Shown here: positions 1 to 11,092 of the stretch, one piece after another | Position numbering within the stretch: the stretch's first letter is position 1 | How the letters are laid out: the number at the start of each line of letters is the position of its first letter | Source of the DNA: Catenaria anguillulae PL171 | Lineage: Eukaryota; Blastocladiomycota; Blastocladiomycetes; Blastocladiales; Catenariaceae | Direction of reading: 5' to 3' | NCBI GenBank assembly: GCA_002102555.1 | Contig: MCFL01000027.1 | Coordinates: forward strand, 62,001 to 126,000 | DNA length: 64,000 nt | The notes under the pieces: generated by a model | The model's input: the letters and a program-made list of their open reading frames with translations, nothing else | Database searches by the model: none | What the model was told of the DNA's origin: nothing | Program-made: the position numbers and the translations under genes

Positions 1-3000
1 GCACGGATCGGCAAAGGGAAAAAGGCCATCGCTTCAGCCATTGTCATTTTGGACGCGCGTACAGGCATGGTCATGGACTCGAGTTTTGCAAAGATTGCAG
101 AGCTGTTTGTCGCCTTGGACAAGCCGTATCAATTGATTGCCGACATTTTCGCGCCCATCTCCCCCAAACTGACCCAGTTGTTGGGGAGTGTCAAGATTGA
201 GGTGTCTTCAGGTCCCATGGCCACAGTCGAAACATTGCGCAAGAGCGGCATGTTTGGCATGGTGGGAATGGCCACGGCCGAGCCGACGGCGCCAACTCCT
301 GTTGACATTGTACATTGGCAGTCTTTCTCTTCTCCTGCACGATTCCGCCCGCCGATCAGGTCACTCACGGTACATTCGTTCAACAGAGGCTCCGCATGTT
401 GACCAACCTATCGACCTACTCTCAATCCATTGTCACCGTTCTGTTTGCGTGTGCAAATGACATGTCCAACGACCAAAACGCGCAAACGCTTATGAAGCTT
501 GCCATCAGCAACGGTACATTTTCCGGCATTGGCAGCGACGAGGGTTTCCAAGTGGCGGCTGAGATTGAAGCACTTGTCAAGTTCAACAACAAGCTGGGTA
601 AACTCAAGACACCGATTATCGAAGCAGTCACCAAACAAAAGCAATCGGGATCAAAGTTTCACCGCGACCGTCGCGAGTATCTCACTCAGCAGTTGTCACA
701 AATGGTGCGATTGTGTTGCGACAATCCTGCGCTGTTGGGTCCAAAGTTTCCGCTTGTGCTCAGTGCCATGGTGCGGACTTGCCTGCCTTTTCCCTCCTGG
801 TCAATTGATTGCTCACCCACAAGACTCGTTGCAGAATTTTGCTCGCGACGAAATCCTCCATTACTTCCAAGCCCTTGAAGACCACAAACAGGCACAGTCT
901 GAAAAGGGCAGCTCGTCGAAAAAGGCGGCCCCGATTCCAAACGAGCTGGATGTGCTGCACTTGCTCCACCTTCTTCTTCTCATGCGCCGTCTGGTCCTCG
1001 AGAACCAGCCTCTGATTGTCCGCTACCAATGCTCGCTTGTCTTGCAATCCTACTCGGCAAGCGTCCACACGGCCCTCGACATGCTCTTGGGCCAGGAGCA
1101 GCTGCCCGAGCAAGTGCTGGCCATTGTCAAGGACATGAAATCGTCTACGAAAGCGCCAGCCTGGCCAACTTGGGCGCCTTCAAGGCGTTCCGCATCAACT
1201 GGGCCAGGCTCCAGGTGTACTTGTCGCTGCCTGCATGCATGGTTCCCATCAACTCTGTCCCCACCGTGACGCGCGCGCTCAACGAAGTGTGCTTGGCGTC
1301 GCAAGCCATTGACCAGCTGACGCCGCTTGTCGTGACTGCAGCCGACCTCCACCCACTGCTGAAACATGCCGACTCGCTGCTTGCACACATCAACGACTCG
1401 CTCGCCGTGCCACTTGCTAATGCGACGGTCCCAGTCCTGGACATTGTCGCCCCACTTGCCGTGGAATTTGCAACTGTCGCCTCACCTGATGGCACATGCG
1501 ACCTGCTCGCGTCGCAGCCGGCCATTGACAAGGCGCTCGAATTTGCGACACAAGCCATTGACAAGTTTGCCAGTGTGACGGCGACGGCCATGATGCGCGA
1601 AGCGCAATTCAAGGCCCGCCTGGACCGCAAAGCCACGTGGGACGGGATTGCAATGAAGGCTAAGGTTGCGTCCAACGAGCCATTCACGTCTGCCGAGTCG
1701 ACGCTCGCGTATGGTACGCACCCGTGCAAGCCCCTCGAGGTACTTCGCATGCAAATCTCAGACCTGGTGGGCGCATTTGCGGCCGTGCCAATGGTGACGT
1801 GTGCTGCGTTTGAGATTCGGCCCGTGGTGCAGCTGCAAAAGGCGTTGCTGAAAGAGGTGAATGCCATGCTGTACTCGGTCGTGTACGACACTGAAGCAAA
1901 CCATGTGCCGCCGTTGGGCGACGACATGCCGTATGCCATTTTGCCACCAACGGCCATTCTCGTCCACCTCGAGTCTGTCTTTTCCGAACTGTTTGCCACG
2001 CTGGCTCTGATTCCCGATTTTCCACTCGCCGCACTGCTCGAATCTGCTCTCCTCGACACGCACAACAATCCTGCTCATGTGGCCATCTACTCACAGCCGC
2101 TACCCGAACAGTTGTTTACGCGCACGGAAAAGGGCAAGCGCAACAAGCCAGGCCCACCGCGGGCCGCGCCACATGACGTCCCGTACGTAGTAGCCCTGGC
2201 GCACTGGTACGCTGAACTGCTGACGCTGCGGCTGTGGACGTCCGGGATCCAGTACTCGCCCGTGCGCAACGGGCTCGTTGGCACCAAGGGCATGCAAGCG
2301 ACGGCCGGGTCCGGAAACACGTCGAGTGCAAGTGCTAGGGATACAGCATATGCCGTATGGCGACCTGACATGTTTGTCGACCCTGTCCAGCTCGCGGCAC
2401 TCTCGCGGCTGATTGGCCCGCAGGGAACCCAACTGCTCGACTCGCGCATGGCGCCGTACGTGATGGCTGCGGGAGCCAGCGTCATTGCGCAAGTGAATGC
2501 AGTCGTTGGGCACTTGTCCACCCCACATGCGGGCGGGGCCGGCGCGCTCGTGCTCAATCTGGGTAAGTTGCGCGGCACAGTGGCGGGTGTAGGCGAGGAC
2601 GTGACGGATCGTTTGGCGTCGCTTGGAGCATTGCTTGAGGCCAGGCGGGTGGTGAGGACGGCGAGGGCCGACGAAAGTAAGCGTGGCGGGATGCGGCCCG
2701 TGGCTGTTGCTGTGGAGGCGGCGTGTGCAAAGGTCAAGGCGGGAGGGGCGGCGGCGGACAAGTGGCAGGGGCTGTTTGATTTTGCAGAGTGGTTGGGAAT
2801 GGATGAGATTTCGGATTCGGCCATGGATCAGGTGTTTGATTTCATGAGTACGTATTTTCTGTCTTTCGACCGACCTCTTCTCATGTCGAACCTGATTCTG
2901 TTTGTGAATGACAGAGCAACTCAACCCAACCGTCATTGGTGTTCCCACGCTCGTCACATATCTTGCAACCTGCCTTTGCCTTGGGGCACTCAACGATAAC

Positions 3001-3581
3001 GCGACCTACAATGCTGCCCTTGCAAGTGCGTACACCCATAAAGTCCGCTCTCTTTTGTTCAGAAATGAGAAACTAACCGAAACATGTCACATACAGCCAA
3101 CGCAAACAAGTCGCACTCGGTTGCCATGGGCGTGTACGCCATCCTGACGCGCGGTCTCAAGAAAATGGCCAACATTTCGCCCGACGACTGCGAGCGCATC
3201 AAGGTCAATGTGTTTTCCATGGCTTGTGAGTGGCTTCTGCTGCTGCACCGCGCATCGGTTGCGGGCGAGGCCATTGGAAAGGACAAGGATCGGATTCGGG
3301 ATGTGGAGTCGGCGTGGATGGTGGTTCATCGGGTACGCCTGGTTTTTTTTTTTTTCTCCCCGCTGGCTCCGGGAAGGAATGCGGTTGATTGACTCAATTT
3401 CTGTGTGCGCTAGTTGGCGAGATTGGTTGGCGCTGATGGCGAGCTTTGGATGGAAGAGTATGCGGGCATTTCGCTCGACAAGTTGATGCATGCCGGCGTG
3501 ATTCGTCGTGCGTTGCACAACAAGCGCAGACGACTGGTGGGTAGTCGCGGCCAGCTGTTGGATCAAGAGGATGCCGAGTAA
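1..3581 (+). CDS. NCKAP1: NCKAP1/HEM (Nap1) subunit of the SCAR/WAVE actin regulatory complex, 5'-truncated by window edge
   Basis: NCKAP1 is a large helical scaffold that pairs with CYFIP/Sra1 in the WAVE complex, linking Rac to Arp2/3-driven actin branching at the plasma membrane. The spliced product (about 1,080 residues here; the family is about 1,130) has family landmarks in order: FHRDRREYL then NPALLGPKF, NFARDEI, FRINWARLQVYLS, HWYAELL and RLIGPQGTQLL. Exons by reading frame and splice signals: 1-300, 360-770, 835-2847, 2915-3025, 3097-3332, 3414-3581 (TAA). Introns are 59-81 nt; the one at 3026-3096 has a CTAAC branch-like site. The frame jumps at about 1136-1141 (A-run after GACATG) with no room for an intron; the exon lengths sum to one base short of a multiple of three, so one base seems missing. 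The N-terminal part lies outside the window. It converges on the AP endonuclease gene, with 184 bp between stops. Confidence 0.88.
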
Positions 3582-3765
3582 ATTGTTCTCTTTGGATCTT
3601 GTGTTGTCGACTGAAAATGCATGCCCTGCGCTCCGTGATACTGACCAAGACTGTGGTGGCTGCTTTGAAAACGCAAGCGATCGGAGGAGCTCACAGCACA
3701 CCGCAAAAATCTTTCATGTGCAATATGTACATCAATGACAGGATACTTACAAGGGAAATGACGGC

Positions 3766-5449
3766 CTATTCCTGTCCATCAGCGGCGACCTTGGTCTTGG
3801 CGTCCAACATGTACGAATGCAAAACTTGATCTCAGCGGGCCAATTGGACTCTTCTGGTGTCTCAAGAATGAACAACTTGCCGTCAAACTCGGGCTTTTCC
3901 ATGAGCCATTTGAACGGCTCAAGCCCAATTTCGCCTTTGCCCAGCGGCGCATGCCTGTCCTTCTTTGATCCTGGACATTTGAACAAGTCAAGACTGGTTG
4001 AGTGATGATCCACGTTGAGCGAAAGCACAGTCGCCGTGGATACGTACCCAACCCAAACTTTGAATCATTGACATGAAACGCCCTCAAGTACGGATATCCA
4101 ACAATCTCATCAAACTCGCGAAACGACCGGTCAAATGCCTCCTTGGTCCGCAAATCGTATCCAGCTGCAAACATATGGCACGTATCCAAGCACACGCCCA
4201 CGCGCTGCTTGTTGTCGACCAGGTCAATCAGCTCGCGCAACTGCTCCCACGAATGCCCAACAACTTGACCCTGGCCCGCCGTGTTTTCAATCACGGCGTG
4301 AACACTGGACGTGGCGGCGAGCGCGCGGTTGATGCACGCGGCAATGTGCTGGATTGATTCGGATGGCGTACACTTCCCCACGGATGAGCCAGGGCTATGG
4401 TGTACCAGATCCATCAGTGAGTGTAGGGACATAAGCGAAGAAGAGCAGCGCGCCATGTGGACGTACTGGAAATTGTAGTACTTGATGCCAAGCGCATCGC
4501 ACCGTTTGAGCTCGTCGAGGAAAAAGTTGTACGACTTTTCACGCAATTCTGTTCGAAATGGGCAACAAAACTCAATCAGTGAAACGTACTGCAAAAGACG
4601 GGAGAAAAAACGCAGCAATAACAAACCCGCGTCCGGATTACCCAAATTCACGAGATAACTGCCATGTGGGATCATAACATCGCCCGGTTCATATCCGTGC
4701 GCCTCGCAATTACGCTTGAACGCGGCAATTGTCGCCTCGGCCAAGGGCTTGGAGTTCCAGGTGCGCGGCGACGTGAGGAAGAACGACATGGCGTTACATC
4801 CAATTTTGCCGGCGTTGATGGTGGCATTTTCCAGCCCGCCCGCAACCGAGATGTGTGCACCAACTAGTTTGGATGCGTTGGCCAGCCGCACAATCGTCAT
4901 GGTTTCGCCCGCCGAGGTTTTTGTGGGCGCTGTGCGCTTCTTTTTGGTCGCAACTGCTTGGAGCTTGTCTTGGAGGGACGAAGCTGCGCGAGAAGTGGCT
5001 GTCTTTTTGGGACGTTTGGCCGGTGTGGCAAAGTCGCTGTCGGACGAGTCCGAATCCAATTCTGAGTCGGTCGGTTCTGGTTGATTCCGCTTGCGCTTGC
5101 TTGGCGGGATGCGCTTGGGGTGATTTTGAATGTGTGCACCGTTGTCTGCTTCGAAATCGGATTGTCAAGATTACCACAAGAATCGCAAGCATTCGAATCC
5201 CGTCAGACAGGTCACTGAGCGACGAGTCCTCGTCCTTGAAGCGCGGTACCGACGAGGTGATGATTGTGGTTTTGGTTGTGGTTGCCGTCTTGGTTGTGCG
5301 AGACACGGTGGTCCTGGCACGTTGAGTCGAGTTGAGGCGCGACCAAGGGCAGCCGAGGTCGGTGCGAGGTCTGATGTCGTTGGGCTGGCAGCAGAGGCTA
5401 ACGCCGAGACAAGGCGGGCGCTGGTACGTCGTTGCCGAGAGTTTTTCAT
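3766..5449 (-). CDS. APN1: AP endonuclease of the endonuclease IV family (Apn1-like)
   Basis: Endonuclease IV enzymes cut DNA 5' of abasic sites in base-excision repair using three metal ions held in a TIM barrel. Visible landmarks: KLVGAHISVAGGLENA, IPHGSYLVNLGNPDA, NFHPGSSVGK, VIENTAGQG, VGVCLDTCHMFAAGYD, HVNDSK and LFILETPEE, so metal-ligand His, Glu and Asp positions are present. A Lys/Arg- and Ser/Asp-rich N-terminal extension looks like a nuclear targeting tail. Exons: 3766-3970, 4048-4394, 4467-4548, and 4627 up to about 5157 (introns 72-78 nt). A TGA closes the first-exon frame near 5157 and no ATG precedes the K-rich part, so at least one further 5' exon is needed. I placed the start at the ATG at 5447-5449, but this is uncertain. 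The last exon needs one extra base at the A-run 3821-3824 (T-run on the coding strand) to restore the family's WxxEIxxL ending. Confidence 0.88.
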
Positions 5450-6991
5450 GGCTGGTGTACTGCTGATGTACTTGTCACATGTCATCGCGAATCGATTTCG
5501 GGCCGCCCCTGGCCGTACCGGCCGCGGACGATTCATCGCATACTCGTCCCTCCCACCCATATAGCGCCCATGCCATATCCCGCGCAATGTCATACAGACA
5601 TGGCAACCCGCTCAGGTATCAATCATCAGGAATACGACTATGAGATTGACCGTTGTGAGAAATTGAACGGAGCAAATGTCAGCAAGGTCCAAGCCGAGTT
5701 GACGACCACATAACCTTGGCTGACCGACTCTGCGCCTGACTGTTCAGTGTCCTGCTCGTCTGGCCTCTGTCCGCAATATGACCAGCTCACCATCGGAATC
5801 GGTGAGACGTTTGAGGCTACACTTGCTGCTCGCGACCTTATCACGACAGGCGAACGAACCCCATTGATTGAATACGGGCAGCAATCGGCTGAAATGCTTT
5901 AAATTCCACTAGTAATATGTACCCACGCCACGCCAGGCCATGATCGCCCTCGGTTCGATTGTCGGACGCACGCGGAGGTCGGCCGGAACCTGACTTGCCG
6001 TTCAAATTGCAAGATGCGATGCACATAATTCGAGCCGGCCCACTCTCGTCTGATCGATCGCTGACCGGCACCGTGGACGGACGGAATTTGGGTGTGGGCG
6101 CGTCTAGATTCCGCGTCGGTGCGCCTAGGGTTGTTCTAGTACGTATGTGCTGAGGCAAATCGTATCAAGCCACTCTTCGGCATGCAAGCGTCCAGTGGTT
6201 GTTGCCGATGGACAAAAACTTTGTTCTGGATCCAATCACGTGTCACATGCCATACATCTCGAACCCCGAATGGGGATCCGGATTCAAGCGACATGTCTGT
6301 ACATATCAAGCGACTGCCGCGCCCGTGTTTGTGCCGGCAACGACGGACCCTCAACACTTTAACCAGCGGCGTAGGTAGTTGATTTCCATAGCGTCGAACA
6401 CAAACATACCGTCACGAACCGTTGATGTTTGACGGCTCTCTTTCTGACGTCTACCTTTGCCTCACGCCTCAACGAACCGTGGCCGTAAGCCTTCCGCCCT
6501 CGTCTGCTATCGGCCGCCCTCCAAGATCCAATCACGCCGGTCACGAGGGTTCGTCTTTCGGAGCAAAAAACTGTACGTGAGATTTCTTCTCCTCCACTCT
6601 GCTTGGCGGTGTGATGAAGTGAAGTTGGGTGGCCCGTCGGGATCCAGATCGAGAGCAATTGCAAGGGAAGACGAGCATTCTGCGTTCCGTTCTGGTCTTG
6701 GCCCAGATTTGGCCCACGAGGGCACGTCTGGAAGATGGCGATTGCCGAGAAGGTCCCGTCCAGAAGCCCTCGCTCTCACTCTGCGTATTCCTCTCGGACA
6801 ATCCTCAATATCGATATCCATATCAATATCAATACGTGACAGACTCATTGTGCCCATTGATTTTTGCTCTTGCCTCCGTCCTTATGTAGCCGCCCTCAGG
6901 CTGCTCTTGCCTTCAGCCTCGCCTTCTTCCCCTCACGCCATCCCCAGGGCCACCCGCTGATTGCAGCACCCTCAACCAAGCTCAAGTCAGA
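5450..6991. other. Intergenic region between the AP endonuclease and the HSF-type gene
   Basis: This is about 1.5 kb between two divergently transcribed genes. I see no convincing coding frame, tRNA or repeat apart from a short AATATCGATATCCATATC-like stretch near 6806-6835. It presumably holds both promoters. I could not identify a clear heat-shock element array. Confidence 0.5.
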
Positions 6992-9592
6992 ATGTCAACC
7001 CACTCGTCTTCTTCTGTGTCCCTCTCTGCATCTGCCTCGGGCGCCGCCCCGAGTGCATCTGGCGACGAGCATCACGATGGTCATCACAGCGACCATGACC
7101 ATGACCATGACCACGACGACCATGTCCATCCTCAACAACCAATGGCCCAGTTGCAGACAACGGCACCGGCACCGGCACCTGCCGCGGGTTCCAATGCCAA
7201 TGCCAGCAACCCGCCGCCCATGATCATGTTTGCGCCCGGTGCGGGCACCTTTGTGACCAAGCTTTACTCGATGCTCGAGGACCCGAGCAACGACCAGCTG
7301 ATTGCGTGGTTGCCCGAGGGCGACGGCTTTGTCATTGTGTCGCCCACCGACTTTTCGCGCCGCCTGCTGCCCGTCGTGTACAAGCACAGCAATTTGGCGT
7401 CCTTTGTGCGCCAGGTCAACATGTATGGCTTTTCCAAATCCGCCATTGACTCGCCCGCCTCGGGGGCTGGTGCTACCGACACCGCCGGCGACGACAAGCA
7501 CGACAAGCCAAAGGGTGGCAATGCCAACGCCAAGGAAAAGGACAAGGACGGATTCCCCGTCGAGCAGCCAATGGCCTTCAAGCATCCGCTCTTTCGCCGC
7601 GGTGAGGTCGGTCTTCTCGCGCAAATCAAGCGCAAACAGCCAAAGACGCGTTCCGCTGCGGCGGCGGCAGCTGCTTCTGCCACCAATGCCAGTGCCAGCA
7701 ATGCCCAGGGCCAGCAGAATCACCCGATGCCTGCCGCCTCGCCCCAGCACTACCAGATCAACCATTACTCGCCCTATCCGCCCCACCCGTCCGCCTACCC
7801 CTTCCAGCCGTCCCCGGGCATGCCCACCATGGCATACGCGCCACATGACCCAGCTACCGCTGCTGCTGTTGCGGCTGCCGCTGCGGCAGCGGCCGCCTCG
7901 GCTGGGCTCATGCACCCTCCCGCCTCCACTGCCCCTGGCCAAAAGCGCGCACGGAGCATCTCGCCTGACCACCAACAACACCTGCACTACCAACAACAAC
8001 ATGGCCATCCCCCACCGCACCACCCGCCGTTTGCGAGCCCACACCATGGTTCGCACAGCTACGCGCCCAGCCCAGCGAGTGTGGCCGTGCCATCGCCCAT
8101 TGGCTCGCCCGCAGGCGCATACGATCCAGCCGTGTTTGCCACTCCCTCGGGTGCCACCGCGGCACATTCGCCGCCTCAAGACTCGATGGGTGCGCCTGGC
8201 ACACCGAGGACGCCCGCTTCAACGACCATGGACCATCCCGTTCACCACCCGGCTCATCATCACCACTCGTCGGCCGCCGCCGGCCCTGCCAGTTCCCAGT
8301 TTGATCCTGTTCCTTCGGCCCTCACAAAGCTGTCTGGCCTCGTCTCGCGCCTTGCAGATATTGTTACGCGCACTGTTCCCGCCGGCTCGCCAGACGCATC
8401 GGAAATTTCCTTGCTCTTGACAGAATCGCGCCGATTGACGCTCAACTTGCAGCAACACCAGGCGGCCGAGGCCAATGCCGCGCACATGCCACCCGTGCAC
8501 GTGCACCACAACCCATTCTACCACAACCACCCACCGTCAACGACCAGCTTGCACATGCCGCACCATGCAGCCAGTCCGCAGCACCCGTTCCAGCACCATC
8601 ATGTGCCTTCGCCCAGCGCCCAGGTGCATCATGCATATCCCACTGCATCCAACGGAATTCCTGCTGCGCCGCCAGCAGGTGCATACGTGCCCTCGCCATT
8701 GAGCTCGAGTGTGGCGAGCTTTACCGCCGGCACAGACCCGGCCGCGTCTCCCGCGCCAATCCACGGGGCCGAAAACGGTCCTGCCGCCGCACATCACCAT
8801 CACCATCACCACCATCGGACGTCGGCGCATCATCATCCTTCGGGCCATCACCATCACCACAATGCACGCATGGCTGCGCGCCCTGCACACCCACCGCTGC
8901 CGGCGGCCGAAATGCACCATCACCATCACCATGCAGGTGGATCGCCCGCGGTCCCACAATACACCGACTTTACGCCAAACTACGCGGCCGTGGCAGTTGC
9001 CCCAGGTGTGCACTTGGCGCCGCCCGCACCCGCTGCAGCTGCGCCAGCCTCGGCCGCAGCGCCCGCTACAGGACCCATGCCAGGGCCCATGGCGCCGCCA
9101 GCTGTGCCTGCATCGGGCGCGTCTGCGGACCACCAGCAACACCAGCGGCATGCGTCGCGGTCGCCCGGACCGAACACTTCGGCGGCTCTCGCGGCCGACC
9201 ACCACCACCACCACCAAGACGGCGCGCCTGCACCCGCGCCCGTGTCAGTGTCAACCACGGCCGCGGCCAACGCACCCGGCCGGGCATCCGCCACGCCGCT
9301 GTCACCCGTGTCTGCCTCATCGTCGTCGTCGGCACCGGGCCCCGTGCCGCTTTTTCCGCCACTCAACGCCAACTCCTCGGCGAGCGCATCGTCACCTTCG
9401 GCATCGGCGTCGCCGAGTTCGGCGGCCAAGCGCAGTTTTCCGCCGCCCACGTCCGAGGGCGCAGGCGCAGGCGCCGGGCAGCACATGTCGCCGCCGAGAA
9501 AGCGCGCGCTCGAGTCCATGTCGCCTGGCCGGCGCGAGGCCGATACGGACGCAGATGAGGGATTGGCGAGCAAACGCCAGAGGTATGAGTGA
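6992..9592 (+). CDS. Heat-shock-factor-type transcription factor with His-rich low-complexity regions
   Basis: This is a single-exon gene of 866 residues. An HSF DNA-binding domain lies at about residues 75-215: TFVTKLYSMLEDPSNDQLIAW, then FSRRLLPVVYKHSNLASFVRQ, VNMYGFSK and AFKHPLFRRGEVGLLAQIKRK. The winged-helix core carries an insertion of roughly 45 residues, rich in Lys, Gly and Asp, between YGFSK and AFKHP. About residues 445-490 may form a helical segment (SALTKLSGLVSRLADIV) at the place where HSFs carry the HR-A/B trimerisation coiled coil, but heptads are weak. The rest is Pro/Ala/Ser-rich with several His arrays: about residues 27-47 with alternating His-Asp, and runs of five to eight His near 598-650 and 734-738. 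It could act as an HSF1 orthologue or as an Sfl1-like regulator. No receiver domain is present, so it is not Skn7. The ATG at 6992 is the first in frame before the domain. Confidence 0.87.
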   Translation: MSTHSSSSVSLSASASGAAPSASGDEHHDGHHSDHDHDHDHDDHVHPQQPMAQLQTTAPAPAPAAGSNANASNPPPMIMFAPGAGTFVTKLYSMLEDPSNDQLIAWLPEGDGFVIVSPTDFSRRLLPVVYKHSNLASFVRQVNMYGFSKSAIDSPASGAGATDTAGDDKHDKPKGGNANAKEKDKDGFPVEQPMAFKHPLFRRGEVGLLAQIKRKQPKTRSAAAAAAASATNASASNAQGQQNHPMPAASPQHYQINHYSPYPPHPSAYPFQPSPGMPTMAYAPHDPATAAAVAAAAAAAAASAGLMHPPASTAPGQKRARSISPDHQQHLHYQQQHGHPPPHHPPFASPHHGSHSYAPSPASVAVPSPIGSPAGAYDPAVFATPSGATAAHSPPQDSMGAPGTPRTPASTTMDHPVHHPAHHHHSSAAAGPASSQFDPVPSALTKLSGLVSRLADIVTRTVPAGSPDASEISLLLTESRRLTLNLQQHQAAEANAAHMPPVHVHHNPFYHNHPPSTTSLHMPHHAASPQHPFQHHHVPSPSAQVHHAYPTASNGIPAAPPAGAYVPSPLSSSVASFTAGTDPAASPAPIHGAENGPAAAHHHHHHHHRTSAHHHPSGHHHHHNARMAARPAHPPLPAAEMHHHHHHAGGSPAVPQYTDFTPNYAAVAVAPGVHLAPPAPAAAAPASAAAPATGPMPGPMAPPAVPASGASADHQQHQRHASRSPGPNTSAALAADHHHHHQDGAPAPAPVSVSTTAAANAPGRASATPLSPVSASSSSSAPGPVPLFPPLNANSSASASSPSASASPSSAAKRSFPPPTSEGAGAGAGQHMSPPRKRALESMSPGRREADTDADEGLASKRQRYE

Positions 9593-9836
9593 GTGAGGCC
9601 GGCGCGCGCCCAGAGCAGAGCGGGATGTCGGGGAAACTGGAGACGTGTTCTTGGTCATCTTTGTGTTTTGATTTTTGCTTGCTTGTTGTTGTTCATGATC
9701 TGTTCTTGTGTTTGATTGATTCAACCACCGACCATTATTTATTCATTTCTTGATTCTTGACCGTTTTGTCTATGCAGTTTTGTTCCGATTCACACAGTCA
9801 TACAGCACCCAATACATTTCCATGCGCTTGAACAAA

Positions 9837-11042
9837 TCACAACTGAAACCCTTGATACTCTGCCCCTGGATCGCCACTGGCGGCCTTTGCTTGTGCAGGC
9901 CGTTGCCACTCTCCATCCGCCGCCACCAACTTTGCAACGGCCGTGTCGTCAATCGACTCGCCACCAACTTGCGAACCGGGCAATGCCTGGCCGGCCTCAT
10001 CAGGTGGCTGCTGCGCTACGCTCTGAGGTTTGGGTGTCAGCAACAAGACCTCTTGGTCGTCTATTAGCAACCGCGACCGCGACGCAGGTAACGGCAACTG
10101 ACACGCGTCCACAACCAAGCTGCCTGCTTCGGTCCGGACGCGCAATTGACCCGAGCCTACACCTGCACCTGCACTCGCTGATGGCGGCGATCCAGTGCCT
10201 TCAACCCCTGGATCGGCCGTGTCTGTGTCTGTGCGTGTGTCCGAAAGTAGCAAGTTGGATGCCGACGCAAACGAGGCGATCGACGACGCGGCCGACCGTA
10301 ACGTGCGCGCGAGCACCGATGATGTCACGGGTTCTGGGTGCGGCTGGGAATCGGCGGCAACACCAACGTTTCGGCGCCTCAGACCCTCGACTGCGACGAC
10401 GTCGGATTTGGATTCGGGGTCGGCGAGGTGGTGCGCAGATGCGATCCAGCCGGCGGGGCTGAGCGGAACCGAGTCAGAGTCGGGGAAGAGCGATCTGGAC
10501 ACGTGTTGAGGGGCGCTGGTGCCGGTTGAAGAAGCAGGCGTGCAGCCGAGGTGGAGGGATTCGAGGTCGGGCCGGTTGCGGTCTTGCAGCAAAGCACCGT
10601 CGTCTCCATTCAAGTTGAGTGCATCAGACCCGCCATGATCGCCGCCTAGGCTACTGAGGTCGGTGGACACGGATGACGACGTGGATACAGCAGCTGTTGC
10701 TTGCGGCTTGATATGCAGCTGTTGGTTCTTGTTGGCGACGACCGCCGTGACCGCGGCTGTTGGCGTTTCCACCGGCACATCGGAATGGGCAATCAGAGGC
10801 GCGACACTCGTCACCACCACGGCCCACGACCCATACACGCCCGCAAACAGGACCATGTCGAGCACGGCCGCTATACCAGAGAGTTTATCGTTGGCAAGCA
10901 AGAGAACGAGCTGGGCGGCGTGGCACGCGACCGCCGCAGCCATCCACCACAGACGTGATGCTGGCGGGGTTTGCGGCACAAGAACCGCGGCGAGGAGCAC
11001 ACGTGGCAGGATAGATGGCAGGAGCGACAGCAATGAGGGCAT
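9837..11042 (-). CDS. Unrecognised protein with N-terminal transmembrane segments
   Basis: This is an uninterrupted 401-residue frame starting at the ATG at 11042. Residues 1-90 contain about three hydrophobic helices (LLSLLPSILPRVLLAAVLV, WWMAAAVACHAAQLVLLLA, AVLDMVLFAGVYGSWAVVV). The remainder is low-complexity, Ser/Ala/Asp-rich and probably disordered. I do not recognise a family. It lies 50 bp downstream of the stop of the ankyrin-like gene on the same strand and converges on the HSF-type gene. It may be an intron-less fungal membrane protein, or only the 5' part of a longer gene. The amino-acid make-up of the second half is plausible for coding sequence but gives no functional clue. Confidence 0.5.
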   Translation of the reverse strand: MPSLLSLLPSILPRVLLAAVLVPQTPPASRLWWMAAAVACHAAQLVLLLANDKLSGIAAVLDMVLFAGVYGSWAVVVTSVAPLIAHSDVPVETPTAAVTAVVANKNQQLHIKPQATAAVSTSSSVSTDLSSLGGDHGGSDALNLNGDDGALLQDRNRPDLESLHLGCTPASSTGTSAPQHVSRSLFPDSDSVPLSPAGWIASAHHLADPESKSDVVAVEGLRRRNVGVAADSQPHPEPVTSSVLARTLRSAASSIASFASASNLLLSDTRTDTDTADPGVEGTGSPPSASAGAGVGSGQLRVRTEAGSLVVDACQLPLPASRSRLLIDDQEVLLLTPKPQSVAQQPPDEAGQALPGSQVGGESIDDTAVAKLVAADGEWQRPAQAKAASGDPGAEYQGFQL

Positions 11043-11092
11043 GTTTGGTTGGCGTGGGCAAGTTGCTCAGAGTGGTTCCATGTGTTTAAATA

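Noticed and set aside
7090-7130. Tandem CATGAC repeats as a possible regulatory array
   Set aside because: They lie inside the HSF-type coding frame and encode alternating His and Asp.
6995-8179. Long (394-codon) minus-strand open frame opposite the HSF-type gene
   Set aside because: It is the antisense shadow of a GC-rich, codon-biased gene with a clear domain on the plus strand; the translation is Arg/Gly/Val-rich without motifs.
8537-9596. Long antisense and alternate-frame open frames (226 and 295 codons) in the His-rich 3' half of the HSF-type gene
   Set aside because: They arise from CAC/CAT and GCN codon repeats read in other frames.
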